Below, piece after piece: positions 18,272 to 26,934 of a stretch of DNA of 64,000 nt. How positions within the stretch are numbered: position 1 is the first letter of the stretch; each line of letters starts with the position of its first letter. A model generated the notes under the pieces. The model was not told the DNA's origin. It ran no database searches and worked only from the letters and a program-made list of their open reading frames with translations. Made by a program: the position numbers and the translations under genes. This DNA is from Bartonella krasnovii (lineage in GTDB: Bacteria; Pseudomonadota; Alphaproteobacteria; Rhizobiales; Rhizobiaceae), in NCBI RefSeq assembly GCF_003606345.3, contig NZ_CP031844.2, forward strand, positions 1,719,001-1,783,000. Direction: 5' to 3'.

Positions 18272-18344
18272 ATCAGTAGAAACATTTATGTCAACATTAT
18301 GTCACTGCCCTAGATTTATCATCACTGGTTATAAAAACCGATAA
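18272..18344 (+). pseudogene. Remnant of the virB6 5'-like ORF, unit 1
   Basis: Downstream of copy 1 the frame reads SVETFMSTLCHCPRFIITGY. It matches the first codons (AVET) and the last codons (FMATLCHCPRFIITGY) of the short ORFs in the later units, with about 40 codons between them missing. An internal deletion in this unit explains it. Confidence 0.75.
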
Positions 18345-18408
18345 CCGAGCATAATGTAAAAATTGTGCTCAAACCTTGTAAAACTGAAAGGAAAAAGGGG
18401 AAATATTG

Positions 18409-18789
18409 ATGAACAAAGTTCTCATAACAACATTGTTGCTTTGCACAGGAATTATCGCTGCTGGCTGTGAAAAAACCTATAGCGTCGCAGAATTTAAAAA
18501 AGATGAAAAATTACGCCTAGAGTGGGATGCGAAATGTGGATTTGCAGGAACTTCAAAGAATTGTGAAAACATGCGGTTAGCATTTTTAGAACTTCAAAAA
18601 GAATATGAAGCAAAAGCAGCAGAAAGAAGTCGTAAAATTGACGAAGAAAATCGCAAATCAATGGAAAAATTGAAAGCTGAACAAGACGCTTGGATTGAAA
18701 AAATGAGAGCTAAACGAGAAGCAAGAGAACATGCGGAAGAAGAACGAAGAGCAAAAGAGCGCGCGGCAAAAGAACAAAATAACCATTAA
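18409..18789 (+). CDS. EexN-like entry-exclusion lipoprotein, copy 2
   Basis: The 126-residue lipoprotein starts MNKVLITTLLLCTGIIAAGC (lipid-modified cysteine at 20), then EKTYSVAEFKKDEKLRLEW and the conserved KCGFAGTSKNCENMR region. From residue 60 on it is a highly charged helix rich in Glu, Lys and Arg, likely a coiled coil in the periplasm. The strong GGAAAAAGGGG ribosome binding site and spacer are shared with the next four copies. The ATG at 18409 is used rather than the adjacent TTG. Confidence 0.82.
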   Translation: MNKVLITTLLLCTGIIAAGCEKTYSVAEFKKDEKLRLEWDAKCGFAGTSKNCENMRLAFLELQKEYEAKAAERSRKIDEENRKSMEKLKAEQDAWIEKMRAKREAREHAEEERRAKERAAKEQNNH

Positions 18790-18825
18790 ACTATAAAAAT
18801 ATAAAATGAAAAGGGGAGCATCTAA

Positions 18826-19020
18826 ATGGCAATAGAAACCAAAGGCATATTTTCTTATATCGACAATATGTTAATGGAGCCCATTACAGAGCTAACGGAT
18901 AACATCTATTGCACTTTAGATGCTCAACTTAAAGAGCTGTACACACTTTATACTTCATTTATGGCAACATTATGTCACTGCCCTAGATTTATCATCACTG
19001 GTTATAAAACTAGAGCCTAG
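18826..19020 (+). CDS. VirB6 N-terminus-like short ORF, unit 2
   Basis: A 64-codon ORF reads GIFSYIDNMLMEPITELTDN and ends in CHCPRFIITGYKTRA. The first 50 residues have the pattern of VirB6 N-termini (compare [20 protein letters not shown] in the full gene at 21580), but the membrane helices are missing. It is therefore either a truncated virB6 duplicate or a small protein kept with the lipoprotein. It is preceded by a plausible Shine-Dalgarno sequence (GGGGAG). The relation to VirB6 is by eye and moderate. Confidence 0.55.
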   Translation: MAIETKGIFSYIDNMLMEPITELTDNIYCTLDAQLKELYTLYTSFMATLCHCPRFIITGYKTRA

Positions 19021-19079
19021 CATAATGTAAAAATTGTGCTCAAACCTTGTAAAACTGAAAGGAAAAAGGGGAAATATTG

Positions 19080-19463
19080 ATGAATAAAGTTCTCATAACA
19101 ACATTGCTATTTTGCACTGGAATTATCGCTGCTGGCTGTGAAAAAACCTATAGCGTCGCAGAATTTAAAAAAGATGAAAAATTATTTGATGAATGGGTCA
19201 CGAGATGTGGAGGGGTAGGAACTTCAAAAAATTGTGAAAACCTAAGAGTAGCAGGCGCTGAACTTGAGAAAGAACGTCGGGCAAAAATTGACGAACATAA
19301 TCGCAAAATAGATGAAGAGTTAAAAGCTAAACGAAAAGCCTGGATTGAAAAAATTGAAGCTGATACTAATAGATTACGAGCTGAGCGAGAAGCAAAAGAG
19401 CGCGCCGCAGAGGAACGAAGAGCAAAAGAGCGCGCGGCAGAAGAACAACAGAATAATAATTAA
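19080..19463 (+). CDS. EexN-like entry-exclusion lipoprotein, copy 3
   Basis: Same N-terminal half as copy 2 (signal peptide, IAAGC, EKTYSVAEFKKDEKL), but the cysteine region reads TRCGGVGTSKNCENLR and the charged tail differs, ending in repeated RAKERAAEE units. It has 127 residues and the shared ribosome binding site upstream. Substitutions between copies concentrate after residue 30, which suggests diversification of the exposed part. Confidence 0.82.
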   Translation: MNKVLITTLLFCTGIIAAGCEKTYSVAEFKKDEKLFDEWVTRCGGVGTSKNCENLRVAGAELEKERRAKIDEHNRKIDEELKAKRKAWIEKIEADTNRLRAEREAKERAAEERRAKERAAEEQQNNN

Positions 19464-19489
19464 GACATAATGAAGAGCGGAGCATCTAA

Positions 19490-19684
19490 ATGGCAGTAGA
19501 AAGCAAAGGCATATTTTCTTATATCGATAATATGTTGATGGACCCCCTTACGGAGGTAACGGATAACATCTATTGCACTTTAGCTGCTCAACTTAAAGAG
19601 CTGTACACACTTTATACTTCATTTATGGCAACATTATGTCACTGCCCTAGATTTATCATCACTGGTTATAAAACTAGAGCCTAG
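19490..19684 (+). CDS. VirB6 N-terminus-like short ORF, unit 3
   Basis: Near-identical to the unit 2 ORF over 64 codons, but the segment after FSYIDNMLM reads DPLTEVTDN instead of EPITELTDN. The reading frame is intact and the differences are single codons. Confidence 0.55.
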   Translation: MAVESKGIFSYIDNMLMDPLTEVTDNIYCTLAAQLKELYTLYTSFMATLCHCPRFIITGYKTRA

Positions 19685-19743
19685 CATAATGTAAAAATTG
19701 TGCTCAAACCTTGTAAAACTGAAAGGAAAAAGGGGAAATATTG

Positions 19744-20148
19744 ATGAATAAAGTTCTCATAACAACATTGCTACTTTGCACGGGACTTATCGCTGCTGGC
19801 TGTGAAAAAACCTATAGCGTCGCAGAATTTAAAAAAGATAAAAAATTGATGGAAGAGTGGGATGCTAAATGTGGATTTGCAGGAACTTCAAAAAATTGTG
19901 AAAACATGCGGTTAGCATTTTTAGAACTTGAAAAGGAATATAAAGCACAAGCAGAAGAAAGAGCACGTAAAGATGATGAAAAGTTTCAAAAAATGATTAG
20001 AGATTCCAAAGCTAAAATGAAAGCTGATCTTGAAAAAATGGAAGCTGAAAATCAAAAATTCCGCGCTGAACAAGAAGCAAAACGACGTGCTGAAGAGGAA
20101 CGAAGAGCAAAAGAGCGCGCGGCAGAAGAAAAACAAAATAACAATTAA
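19744..20148 (+). CDS. EexN-like entry-exclusion lipoprotein, copy 4
   Basis: A 134-residue copy with the standard lipoprotein start, then KKDKKLMEEWDAKCGFAGTS and a Lys/Glu/Arg-rich tail (residues 60-134). The tail is unlike copies 2 and 3 in the middle but ends in the same RRAKERAAEE motif. The shared spacer and ribosome binding site precede it. Confidence 0.82.
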   Translation: MNKVLITTLLLCTGLIAAGCEKTYSVAEFKKDKKLMEEWDAKCGFAGTSKNCENMRLAFLELEKEYKAQAEERARKDDEKFQKMIRDSKAKMKADLEKMEAENQKFRAEQEAKRRAEEERRAKERAAEEKQNNN

Positions 20149-20184
20149 ATTATAAAAATAAACAATGAAGAGTGGAGCATCTCA

Positions 20185-20379
20185 ATGGCAGTAGAAACCA
20201 AAGGCATATTTTCTTATATCGACAATATGTTAACGCCACCCCGTACAGAGCTAACGGATAACATCTATTGCACTTTAGATGCTCAACTTAAAGAGCTGTA
20301 CACACTTTATACTTCATTTATGGCAACATTATGTCACTGCCCTAGATTTATCATCACTGGTTATAAAACTAGAGCCTAG
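20185..20379 (+). CDS. VirB6 N-terminus-like short ORF, unit 4
   Basis: A 64-codon ORF as in the other units, with the variable segment reading MLTPPRTELTDN. The frame is intact. Confidence 0.55.
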   Translation: MAVETKGIFSYIDNMLTPPRTELTDNIYCTLDAQLKELYTLYTSFMATLCHCPRFIITGYKTRA

Positions 20380-20438
20380 CATAATGTAAAAATTGTGCTC
20401 AAACCTTGTAAAACTGAAAGGAAAAAGGGGAAATATTG

Positions 20439-20858
20439 ATGAATAAAGTTCTCATAACAACATTGCTATTTTGCACTGGAATTATCGCTGCTGGCTGTGA
20501 AAAAACCTATAGCGTCGCAGAATTTAAAAAAGATAAAAATTTACGCCTAGAGTGGGATGCTAAATGTGGATTTGCAGGAACTTCAAAAAATTGTGAAAAC
20601 ATGCGGTTAGCATTTTTAGAACTTGAAAAGGAATATAAAGCACAAGCAGAAGAAAGAAGTCGTAAAGCAGCAGAGAAGTGGAGAAAAAGTATGGATGAAC
20701 TTATGGCTAAAGAAAAAGCTAGACATGAAAAATGGGAAGCTGAATTTGAAGCAAAACAACGAGCTAAAGCTGAAAAAGAAGCGAAAGAAAAAGCAAAAGA
20801 ACAAGCCGAACGAGAAGCAGAAGAGCGCGCGGCAAAAGAACAACAAAATAACAATTAA
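20439..20858 (+). CDS. EexN-like entry-exclusion lipoprotein, copy 5
   Basis: The longest copy at 139 residues. The first 75 residues follow copies 2 and 4; the tail is a distinct Lys/Ala/Glu heptad-rich helix (AKAEKEAKEKAKEQAEREA). It has the same signal peptide, lipobox and ribosome binding site. Confidence 0.82.
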   Translation: MNKVLITTLLFCTGIIAAGCEKTYSVAEFKKDKNLRLEWDAKCGFAGTSKNCENMRLAFLELEKEYKAQAEERSRKAAEKWRKSMDELMAKEKARHEKWEAEFEAKQRAKAEKEAKEKAKEQAEREAEERAAKEQQNNN

Positions 20859-20894
20859 ACTATAAAAAAACACGATGAAGAGCGGAGCATCTCA

Positions 20895-21089
20895 ATGGCA
20901 GTAGAAACCAAAGGCATATTTTCTTATATCGACAATATGTTAATGGAGCCCATTACAGAGCTAACGGATAACATCTATTGCACTTTAGATGCTCAACTTA
21001 AAGAGCTGTACACACTTTATACTTCATTTATGGCAACATTATGTCACTGCCCTAGATTTATCATCACTGGTTATAAAACTAGAGCCTAG
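20895..21089 (+). CDS. VirB6 N-terminus-like short ORF, unit 5
   Basis: A 64-codon ORF essentially the same as the unit 2 ORF (MLMEPITELTDN) except for the second residue region. The frame is intact and the shared spacer follows. Confidence 0.55.
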   Translation: MAVETKGIFSYIDNMLMEPITELTDNIYCTLDAQLKELYTLYTSFMATLCHCPRFIITGYKTRA

Positions 21090-21148
21090 CATAATGTAAA
21101 AATTGTGCTCAAACCTTGTAAAACTGAAAGGAAAAAGGGGAAATATTG

Positions 21149-21532
21149 ATGAATAAAGTTCTCATAACAACATTGCTACTTTGCACGGGACTTATCGCTG
21201 CTGGCTGTGAAAAAACCTATAGCGTCGCAGAATTTAAAAAAGATAAAAAATTGATGGAAGAGTGGAATGCTAAATGTGGATTTGCAGGAACCGCAAAAAA
21301 TTGTGAAAACTTAAGGTTAGCGCAACTTGAACTTCAAAAGGAATATGAAGCAAAAGCGGAAGAAAGAGCGCGTGAACGCGAAGAAGAATATCGCAAAGAA
21401 ATGGAAGAATATGACGCAAAAATAAAAGCTGAACATGAAAAATGGAAAGTTGATTTTGAAAAAAGAAAAGCTGAACAAGAAGCAAAAGAGCGCGCTAAAA
21501 GAGAAGCGGAGCGGAAACAGGATAATAATTGA
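21149..21532 (+). CDS. EexN-like entry-exclusion lipoprotein, copy 6
   Basis: The last lipoprotein copy, 127 residues, starting as the others. It has KCGFAGTAKNCENLR and a tail of Glu/Lys/Arg (EEEYRKEMEEYDAKIKAEHE). It lies directly upstream of full-length virB6, so in position it represents the ancestral eex-virB6 arrangement. From the stop the sequence no longer resembles the repeat spacer. Confidence 0.82.
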   Translation: MNKVLITTLLLCTGLIAAGCEKTYSVAEFKKDKKLMEEWNAKCGFAGTAKNCENLRLAQLELQKEYEAKAEERAREREEEYRKEMEEYDAKIKAEHEKWKVDFEKRKAEQEAKERAKREAERKQDNN

Positions 21533-21579
21533 CAGCAGAATTAATCATATTGGGAAAAATTTGATAGAATGGACGTGCA

Positions 21580-22476
21580 ATGACATTCGACAAAATAATT
21601 TACTTTACCAGAGCAGAAGATATATTAACCAAGCCTATTATGAAAATAATGAATGAAACCATTAGCAACCTTTCATTGGCTTTAAGTGGTCCACTTAGAC
21701 TATCTTGCACCATTTACATTATATTTATAGGGTACAATATCATCTATGGGCGTTCTTCCATGCCATTGTGGGACTTTATAGCAACAATTTTCAAACTTGG
21801 CATCATTGTTGCACTCGCCACAAACGCTGCTCTTTATAATGAGTGGGTCGGGGATTTATTTTTCAATAGCCTGCCGAATGCCATTGCACAGGCCACACAA
21901 GGGACAATACACTCAGATAAAAATGTATGGGATGATCTGTTAAATAAAGCTGTTTCACATATTCTTGATGAAGCAAAAAAAGCTTCATGGCTTGCACTAG
22001 GGACGTATCTTGTTACATGGACTCATGCTTTATTGTGTTATACAATTGCGCTTATTTTTTGCCTCATTGGTTTTTACGTCACAATGTTTGCTAAGCTGGG
22101 GTTGTTTCTTGTCCTATCAGTAGGACCAGTCTTTATAAGCCTCTATATGTTTTCCTCAACCAGAAGATTTACAGAAGCATGGTTAGGGCAAGTAGCAAAT
22201 TTCGTCATTTTGCAGGTATTAGTCGCGCTGCTTGGGGGTATGTATGTCGAACTTGCAATGAACGTCTTTACAAAAGACATTAAAGATTTTGTGTTAGCCT
22301 ATGGCGAATTCTTTGTGGTTGGCATTGGGGGTATTTTTCTTTTCTTCAACTTACCTGGCATGGCATCCGCTTTAGCCTCTGGGGGAGCCTCCCTTACAGG
22401 CTCAGGAGGAGCTAAAACAATAACGGGTGGCGTAAAAAAATTAGCATCACTATTAAAAAAAATACCAAAGGTCTAA
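21580..22476 (+). CDS. virB6: T4SS polytopic inner-membrane protein VirB6
   Basis: At 298 residues with at least five hydrophobic helices (including [52 protein letters not shown] and the C-terminal [20 protein letters not shown]), it has the usual size and layout of VirB6/TrbL proteins. VirB6 forms part of the inner-membrane translocation platform. A Gly/Ser-rich stretch ([13 protein letters not shown]) ends the protein. virB7 follows 6 bp downstream. Confidence 0.9.
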   Translation: MTFDKIIYFTRAEDILTKPIMKIMNETISNLSLALSGPLRLSCTIYIIFIGYNIIYGRSSMPLWDFIATIFKLGIIVALATNAALYNEWVGDLFFNSLPNAIAQATQGTIHSDKNVWDDLLNKAVSHILDEAKKASWLALGTYLVTWTHALLCYTIALIFCLIGFYVTMFAKLGLFLVLSVGPVFISLYMFSSTRRFTEAWLGQVANFVILQVLVALLGGMYVELAMNVFTKDIKDFVLAYGEFFVVGIGGIFLFFNLPGMASALASGGASLTGSGGAKTITGGVKKLASLLKKIPKV

Positions 22477-22482
22477 ATTAAA

Positions 22483-22773
22483 ATGCGGGAATTAAAAAAA
22501 ATTGGGGTTATTTTATCACTCATCCTCTTGAATGGCTGTATGTCTTCATCACACACGCTGAAGTCACTTCCAAAGTGTGATGGATATTCTAAACGTCCAC
22601 TCAACCGCTCCATGTGGAATTGGGAAGGGAAAAAACCCACACCCACCCCCATCATCATCAGTAACAACACCACCCCCTCACCCTTAAAAGAGGGAAAGCT
22701 GGAAATGCTTCTGGCACAAAAGCTAACGGATGAAGAAATGAAATCCTATAAAAATTGCGGGCAAAAAGCATGA
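22483..22773 (+). CDS. virB7: T4SS lipoprotein VirB7
   Basis: The 96-residue protein starts with a lipoprotein signal ([10 protein letters not shown], cysteine at about 19) and contains the conserved [17 protein letters not shown] segment seen in VirB7/TrwH-type proteins of conjugation systems. VirB7 stabilises VirB9 at the outer-membrane ring of the core complex. A proline/threonine-rich stretch lies in the middle. Its stop overlaps the virB8 start (ATGA at 22770). Confidence 0.8.
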   Translation: MRELKKIGVILSLILLNGCMSSSHTLKSLPKCDGYSKRPLNRSMWNWEGKKPTPTPIIISNNTTPSPLKEGKLEMLLAQKLTDEEMKSYKNCGQKA

Positions 22774-23441
22774 AAAAAAAAGACGTAGAACAATACATTG
22801 CTGAAGCGCGCTCCTTTGATCAAGATCGCATGCTCGCCGCACGCCGCACCACCCGCGCCTCCCTCACGATTGCCGCGATAGCCGTTATCGTCGCACTCAT
22901 GTCATCCTTTGCGGTCATCACCCTCACACCACTTAAAACCGTGGAGCCTTTTGTCATCCGTGTGGACAATTCAACCGGCATCACAGAAGTGGTGGAAGCC
23001 TTAAAAGAAGCACCCACCAATGTGGATGAAGCCATCACACGCTATTTTGCCGCAAAATATGTCCGCTCCCGTGAAGGCTTTGCCACAGAAGAAATACAAA
23101 ACAACTTTAAAACGGTCTCTCTCCTCTCTTCCACTGAAGAACAGGAAAGATTTGCCAGCTGGTATGGCGCAAGAAATCCACAAAGCCCACAAATTCTCTA
23201 CAAACATGCCACCGTTACAATAACGATAAAATCAATCTCCTTTATCAATCAAGATGTTGCTCAAGTGCGCTATTACAGAACAATCCATGATAATGAAAAC
23301 AACAAAGAACTCATCACCCACTGGGTTGCAACGCTCACCTTCGAATATATTAACGCCCCCATCTCTGTCCAAAACCGCCTGATAAATCCTCTTGGGTTTA
23401 TTGTTAAAGAATATAGAACTGATCCGGAAGTGGTCAACTGA
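22770..23441 (+). CDS. virB8: T4SS inner-membrane protein VirB8
   Basis: This bitopic protein has a short cytoplasmic N-terminus, one membrane helix at about residues 30-52 ([20 protein letters not shown]), and a periplasmic VirB8/TraJ fold (residues 60-223) with the pattern [19 protein letters not shown] and the C-terminal [11 protein letters not shown]. It bridges the inner-membrane platform and core complex. The ATG at 22770, which overlaps the virB7 stop, is chosen over an in-frame ATG five codons earlier. virB9 starts 2 bp after the stop. Confidence 0.92.
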   Translation: MKKKDVEQYIAEARSFDQDRMLAARRTTRASLTIAAIAVIVALMSSFAVITLTPLKTVEPFVIRVDNSTGITEVVEALKEAPTNVDEAITRYFAAKYVRSREGFATEEIQNNFKTVSLLSSTEEQERFASWYGARNPQSPQILYKHATVTITIKSISFINQDVAQVRYYRTIHDNENNKELITHWVATLTFEYINAPISVQNRLINPLGFIVKEYRTDPEVVN

Positions 23442-23443
23442 TC

Positions 23444-24295
23444 ATGACAAAAAAAATCCTTTTTCTTTTCCTAAGCATCCTCGTCCTTTCTCCTACACCT
23501 TGGAGCAACGCCAGTGTTTTTCCCACCCGCGCGCCCCATGATAGCCGCATTCGCTTCATCAATTATGATGCTTATAATGTCACAAAAATTATTGGCTCTA
23601 TCCGCTCTTCCGTTCAGATAGAGTTTTCTCCCAATGAAGAAATTGCGCATGTCGCCATTGGCAACAGCGTTGCATGGGAAGTCGCCCCCGCTGGTAATAT
23701 TCTCTTCCTCAAAGCGCGCGAAGTCCAACCTATCACCAATCTCCAAGTCGTCACCACAAAGCTTGATGGCTCAAAACGCTCCTATCAATTTGAACTGATC
23801 ATCAAAGATGGGGAAATTTCCTCTGGACATGAAACCTATTTCCTTGTGAAATTTCACTATCCCCAAGAAGAAGCAGAACAAAGAAGACTTGCCGCCCTTC
23901 TGCGACAAGAAAAAAAACAAGCCAGGCAAATTGATAATGTCTTCAACGCTTATGAAACCTACGGACCACGCAATTGGGCTTACACCGCACAAGGCTCAAG
24001 CAACCTTGAACCCTCCTCTGTGTACGACAATGGAAAAACCACAACATTCACTTTCCCTGACAACCAAGAAATCCCTGCCATTTACATCGTGAGCAGTGAT
24101 GGAACAGAATCGCTGGTTCCCAAAACCACAAGAGGCAACATGGTTATTGTCCATGCCATTAGCGCACGCTTCACCCTAAGACAGGGAAGAAATGTCCTAT
24201 GCATCTTTAACGAAGCCTATCAACCAAAAGGCATCAATCCAGACACCGGAACAACCTCACCATCTGTTGAACGTAAAATTGCATCAGATCTTTAA
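23444..24295 (+). CDS. virB9: T4SS outer-membrane core protein VirB9
   Basis: A secreted 283-residue protein with a signal peptide (FLFLSILVLSPTPWSNAS), the N-terminal VirB9 domain (DSRIRFINYDAYNVTKIIGS, later WEVAPAGNILFLKAREVQP) and a C-terminal beta-rich domain (NWAYTAQGS, DNQEIPAIYIV, FTLRQGRNVLCIFNEAYQP). VirB9 binds VirB7 and VirB10 in the outer-membrane ring. All parts are intact. Confidence 0.92.
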   Translation: MTKKILFLFLSILVLSPTPWSNASVFPTRAPHDSRIRFINYDAYNVTKIIGSIRSSVQIEFSPNEEIAHVAIGNSVAWEVAPAGNILFLKAREVQPITNLQVVTTKLDGSKRSYQFELIIKDGEISSGHETYFLVKFHYPQEEAEQRRLAALLRQEKKQARQIDNVFNAYETYGPRNWAYTAQGSSNLEPSSVYDNGKTTTFTFPDNQEIPAIYIVSSDGTESLVPKTTRGNMVIVHAISARFTLRQGRNVLCIFNEAYQPKGINPDTGTTSPSVERKIASDL

Positions 24296-24324
24296 ATAAA
24301 GCGGGAATTAAAGGGGACCAACAC

Positions 24325-25506
24325 ATGAGTGATAAAACCACTATCAGCGATCGAGGATCCATTAGCGATAAACGCAACAATACCTCACAAAGCCTTGGCA
24401 AAAAAATAGTTGTCGCAATCGCCTGTATAGGAATCTGCGCCTATGTGGTCTGGAACATCTTATCCTCCCCCGAAAAAGAAAAAGACACTGCAAAACCTCA
24501 TAAAAAACAAGAACAAAGCTTTCGCAACACCCTCGCGCCTTTAGAGATCCTCCCCTCCACCCCGCGTGCAAAAATGGCGCCCATAACCCTTCCACCCCCA
24601 CAACCACTCGCACCAGCCCCCAAAAAAGATGACCCCTTACTTGATGCCGCAAGACGCGCCCCTGTCTTAGCTTTTGCTAAAGGCTCTAAATCTGAATTAA
24701 AAGATGTCGTCAACAATGCTTTCAACCCTCTTGAGAAGTTGAATGCCCTTGAAAATCTCTCTCAGATGCAAAATTCTCCTGCCGCTCAAAACACACAAAA
24801 TTTTGCAACCCTGTTAAAACCCACCACATCAGAAGAAACAAAAGCAAAACTCATCGGCAATAGAAACTTTATCATCGCCATGGGAACCTCTATCCCCTGT
24901 ATCTTAGAAACCGCCTTAAACAGTGACCAACCAGGCTTTGCCAGCTGCATTATTAACCGCGATATCCTCTCTGACAATGGACGCGTTGTTTTACTTGATA
25001 AAGGAACCCAAGTGGTTGGCGAATATCGCGGAGGCATCAAACAAGGGCAATCCCGTCTCTTCGTCCTCTGGACCAGAGCAAAAACCCCAAACGGCATCAT
25101 CATCCCCCTTGCCTCACCCGCAACCGACAGTTTAGGACGAGCCGGCTTTGATGGCAACATCAACACCCATTGGTGGGAACGCTTTGGCTCTTCCCTTTTA
25201 CTCACCGTTATTGATAGCGCCACAACCACCCTCACCAATAGAATGCAAAACAATAATAAAGCAGGTGCAAACAACGCTGGAGGTGGTGGTTTTGAAGGCG
25301 CAAACAACATGGGAAAAGATGCAGCAAGTATCGCTCTTGAAAACCAAATCAACATCCCCCCTACCTTAGAAAAATTCCAAGGGGAACTGGTCAATATTTT
25401 CGTTGCAAGAGATCTCGACTTTTCCTCTGTCTATAAACTAAAGCTCACCCATAAAAGGAACAACGCTTACTCCCGCTCAACCCCGGGCTATTCCTTTTTT
25501 CATTAG
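24325..25506 (+). CDS. virB10: T4SS core protein VirB10
   Basis: VirB10 spans both membranes and gates the channel in response to ATP use. The protein shows a cytoplasmic start, a membrane helix at about residues 30-46 (IVVAIACIGICAYVVWNI), a proline-rich periplasmic segment (LPPPQPLAPAPKK) and the TrbI/VirB10 C-terminal domain (GTSIPCILETALNSDQPGF, then GTQVVGEYRGGIKQGQ and FVLWTRAKTPNGIII). It has 393 residues, a normal length. A GGGGACC Shine-Dalgarno-like sequence precedes the ATG. Confidence 0.93.
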   Translation: MSDKTTISDRGSISDKRNNTSQSLGKKIVVAIACIGICAYVVWNILSSPEKEKDTAKPHKKQEQSFRNTLAPLEILPSTPRAKMAPITLPPPQPLAPAPKKDDPLLDAARRAPVLAFAKGSKSELKDVVNNAFNPLEKLNALENLSQMQNSPAAQNTQNFATLLKPTTSEETKAKLIGNRNFIIAMGTSIPCILETALNSDQPGFASCIINRDILSDNGRVVLLDKGTQVVGEYRGGIKQGQSRLFVLWTRAKTPNGIIIPLASPATDSLGRAGFDGNINTHWWERFGSSLLLTVIDSATTTLTNRMQNNNKAGANNAGGGGFEGANNMGKDAASIALENQINIPPTLEKFQGELVNIFVARDLDFSSVYKLKLTHKRNNAYSRSTPGYSFFH

Positions 25507-25553
25507 TCACGCCACAGTCAATAAAAATGTATAAGAGTATATAAAGTCATAGT

Positions 25554-26606
25554 ATGGCCACAGCAAAAAATATAGAACGAGCCTCCATCGTTTTAACAAA
25601 ATTGAAAATCTTAGATGATTTTCTCAATAATGAAAATTTATTCGAAATTGTCGTCAATCGTCCCGGTGAAGTGATTGTTGAGGGTCCAAACGGTTGGCAA
25701 ACCCACACCCTTGAAGAACTAACCTACAGCGAGCTAGAAGGTATTGCAAAAGTTGTTGCTGCCTACACAACACAAAAAATCAGTGTAGAAAACCCTGTTC
25801 TCTCCGCAACACTCCCCAATAATGAACGCATACAAATTGTCATGCCCCCTGCTGTTGCCCCCAATACTATCAGCATGACAATTCGCAAACCCTCATCACG
25901 CACTTTTTCCCTTGAAAGTTTACACGAAAACCAACTGTTTTCTGTGGCAAGAAATGTCACTTTCACCCCCCTTGAACAAATGAAAAAGCGCGCCAATGAA
26001 CTCTCCGACACAGAAAAAGAACTAACAGACCTCTTCATCGCTAAAGATTTTTGTAAATTTTTAGAACGCGCCGTTATCACCCAACAAAACATCTTAATAT
26101 CTGGCAAAACCGGCTCTGGAAAAACCACCCTCTCCAAAGCTTTAATTGAAAAAATCCCTGACGATGAACGCATTCTCACCATTGAAGACACACCAGAACT
26201 GGTTGTTCCCCATTCAAACAAAGTCCAACTTTTCTATTCAAAAGATAACCAAGGCTTAGCAAAAGCTGGCGCAAAAGAACTCCTTGAATCGGGACTGCGC
26301 ATGCGCCCCGACAGAATCCTTCTACAAGAGCTGCGTGATGGCACAGCCTTTTACTATATCCGCAATGTCAACTCTGGTCACCCAGGCTCCATCACCACCG
26401 TCCACGCCTCCACAGCCCTTGCCGCCTTTGAACAAATGACCCTCCTTGTCAAAGAAAGTGACGGGGGTGGTAATTTAGCAAGAGAAGATATCCGCGGCTT
26501 ATTAATTTCCATGATAGACGTCATCATCCAATGCAAACGCCTTGAAGGTAAATTTCGTGTCACAGAAATTTACTACGACCCCTTCAAACGTCGAGACGCT
26601 TTTTAA
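25554..26606 (+). CDS. virB11: T4SS ATPase VirB11
   Basis: A hexameric traffic ATPase of 350 residues that drives T4SS assembly and substrate loading. It contains Walker A GKTGSGKTT at about residue 184, an acidic box TIEDTPEL, the motif RMRPDRILLQELRDG and the His box GHPGSITTVHA. It is the last intact gene of the plus-strand operon. No coupling protein gene (VirD4/TraG) follows, which differs from the layout usual for such loci. Confidence 0.94.
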   Translation: MATAKNIERASIVLTKLKILDDFLNNENLFEIVVNRPGEVIVEGPNGWQTHTLEELTYSELEGIAKVVAAYTTQKISVENPVLSATLPNNERIQIVMPPAVAPNTISMTIRKPSSRTFSLESLHENQLFSVARNVTFTPLEQMKKRANELSDTEKELTDLFIAKDFCKFLERAVITQQNILISGKTGSGKTTLSKALIEKIPDDERILTIEDTPELVVPHSNKVQLFYSKDNQGLAKAGAKELLESGLRMRPDRILLQELRDGTAFYYIRNVNSGHPGSITTVHASTALAAFEQMTLLVKESDGGGNLAREDIRGLLISMIDVIIQCKRLEGKFRVTEIYYDPFKRRDAF

Positions 26607-26626
26607 AAAAAACGACACCACCCTTC

Positions 26627-26934
26627 TTAAGCCAATAGAGATTTTTTAAGAGTACAATTGATCGCTTCTGGTTCATTTTCAATGATTGAAAACAACAAAC
26701 GAGAAGAAGTATCTATCGTCCCTGTTTCCAATCACGAATGCGACCTACAGAAAAACCAAAACGTTCCGCAAATTGAGCCTGTGTCAACCCAATATTTTTT
26801 CTGATTTTTTTGACATCAACATTTGCAGGAATATGGATAGCAAATTTGCTGACATCCGCTTCACCTTTAGCATAGGCAAGAGCTTCACGAGCACCCTGTA
26901 ATATACGAGAACCAGCTCTACTTGTCTTATCCAT
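26627..26934 (-). pseudogene. Xre-family antitoxin, frameshifted near its end
   Basis: The intact part (26713-26934) reads IRKNIGLTQAQFAERFGFSV, a helix-turn-helix of the type found in antitoxins encoded after RelE/HigB-type toxins, and stops at RDWKQGR. Immediately beyond, the next frame continues DTSSRLLFSIIENEPEA to a stop at 26627, which is the usual C-terminal sequence of such antitoxins. One base is missing at about 26711. DNA binding may survive in the shortened protein. The broken toxin partner lies directly upstream and overlaps its start. Confidence 0.75.

Larger units (their letters stand above)
17981..21532 (+). repeat. Tandem array of eexN-like lipoprotein + virB6 5'-like units
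   Basis: Six lipoprotein genes follow each other with start-to-start distances of about 428, 671, 664, 695 and 710 bp. Each of the first five is followed by a short ORF (or remnant) that resembles the start of VirB6; the sixth is followed by full-length virB6. The spacer (from about CATTATGTCACTGCCCTAGA to GGAAAAAGGGGAAATATTG) and the first 45 lipoprotein codons are nearly identical between units, while the lipoprotein C-termini differ strongly. Confidence 0.9.

Noticed and set aside
20507..20873. Long minus-strand frames opposite the EexN-like array
   Set aside because: Mirror images of the Lys/Glu-rich coding strand (Phe/Ser/Leu-rich translations); explained by composition.
24786..25394. 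202-codon minus-strand frame inside virB10
   Set aside because: Lies wholly opposite an intact, well-supported virB10; no own start signals.
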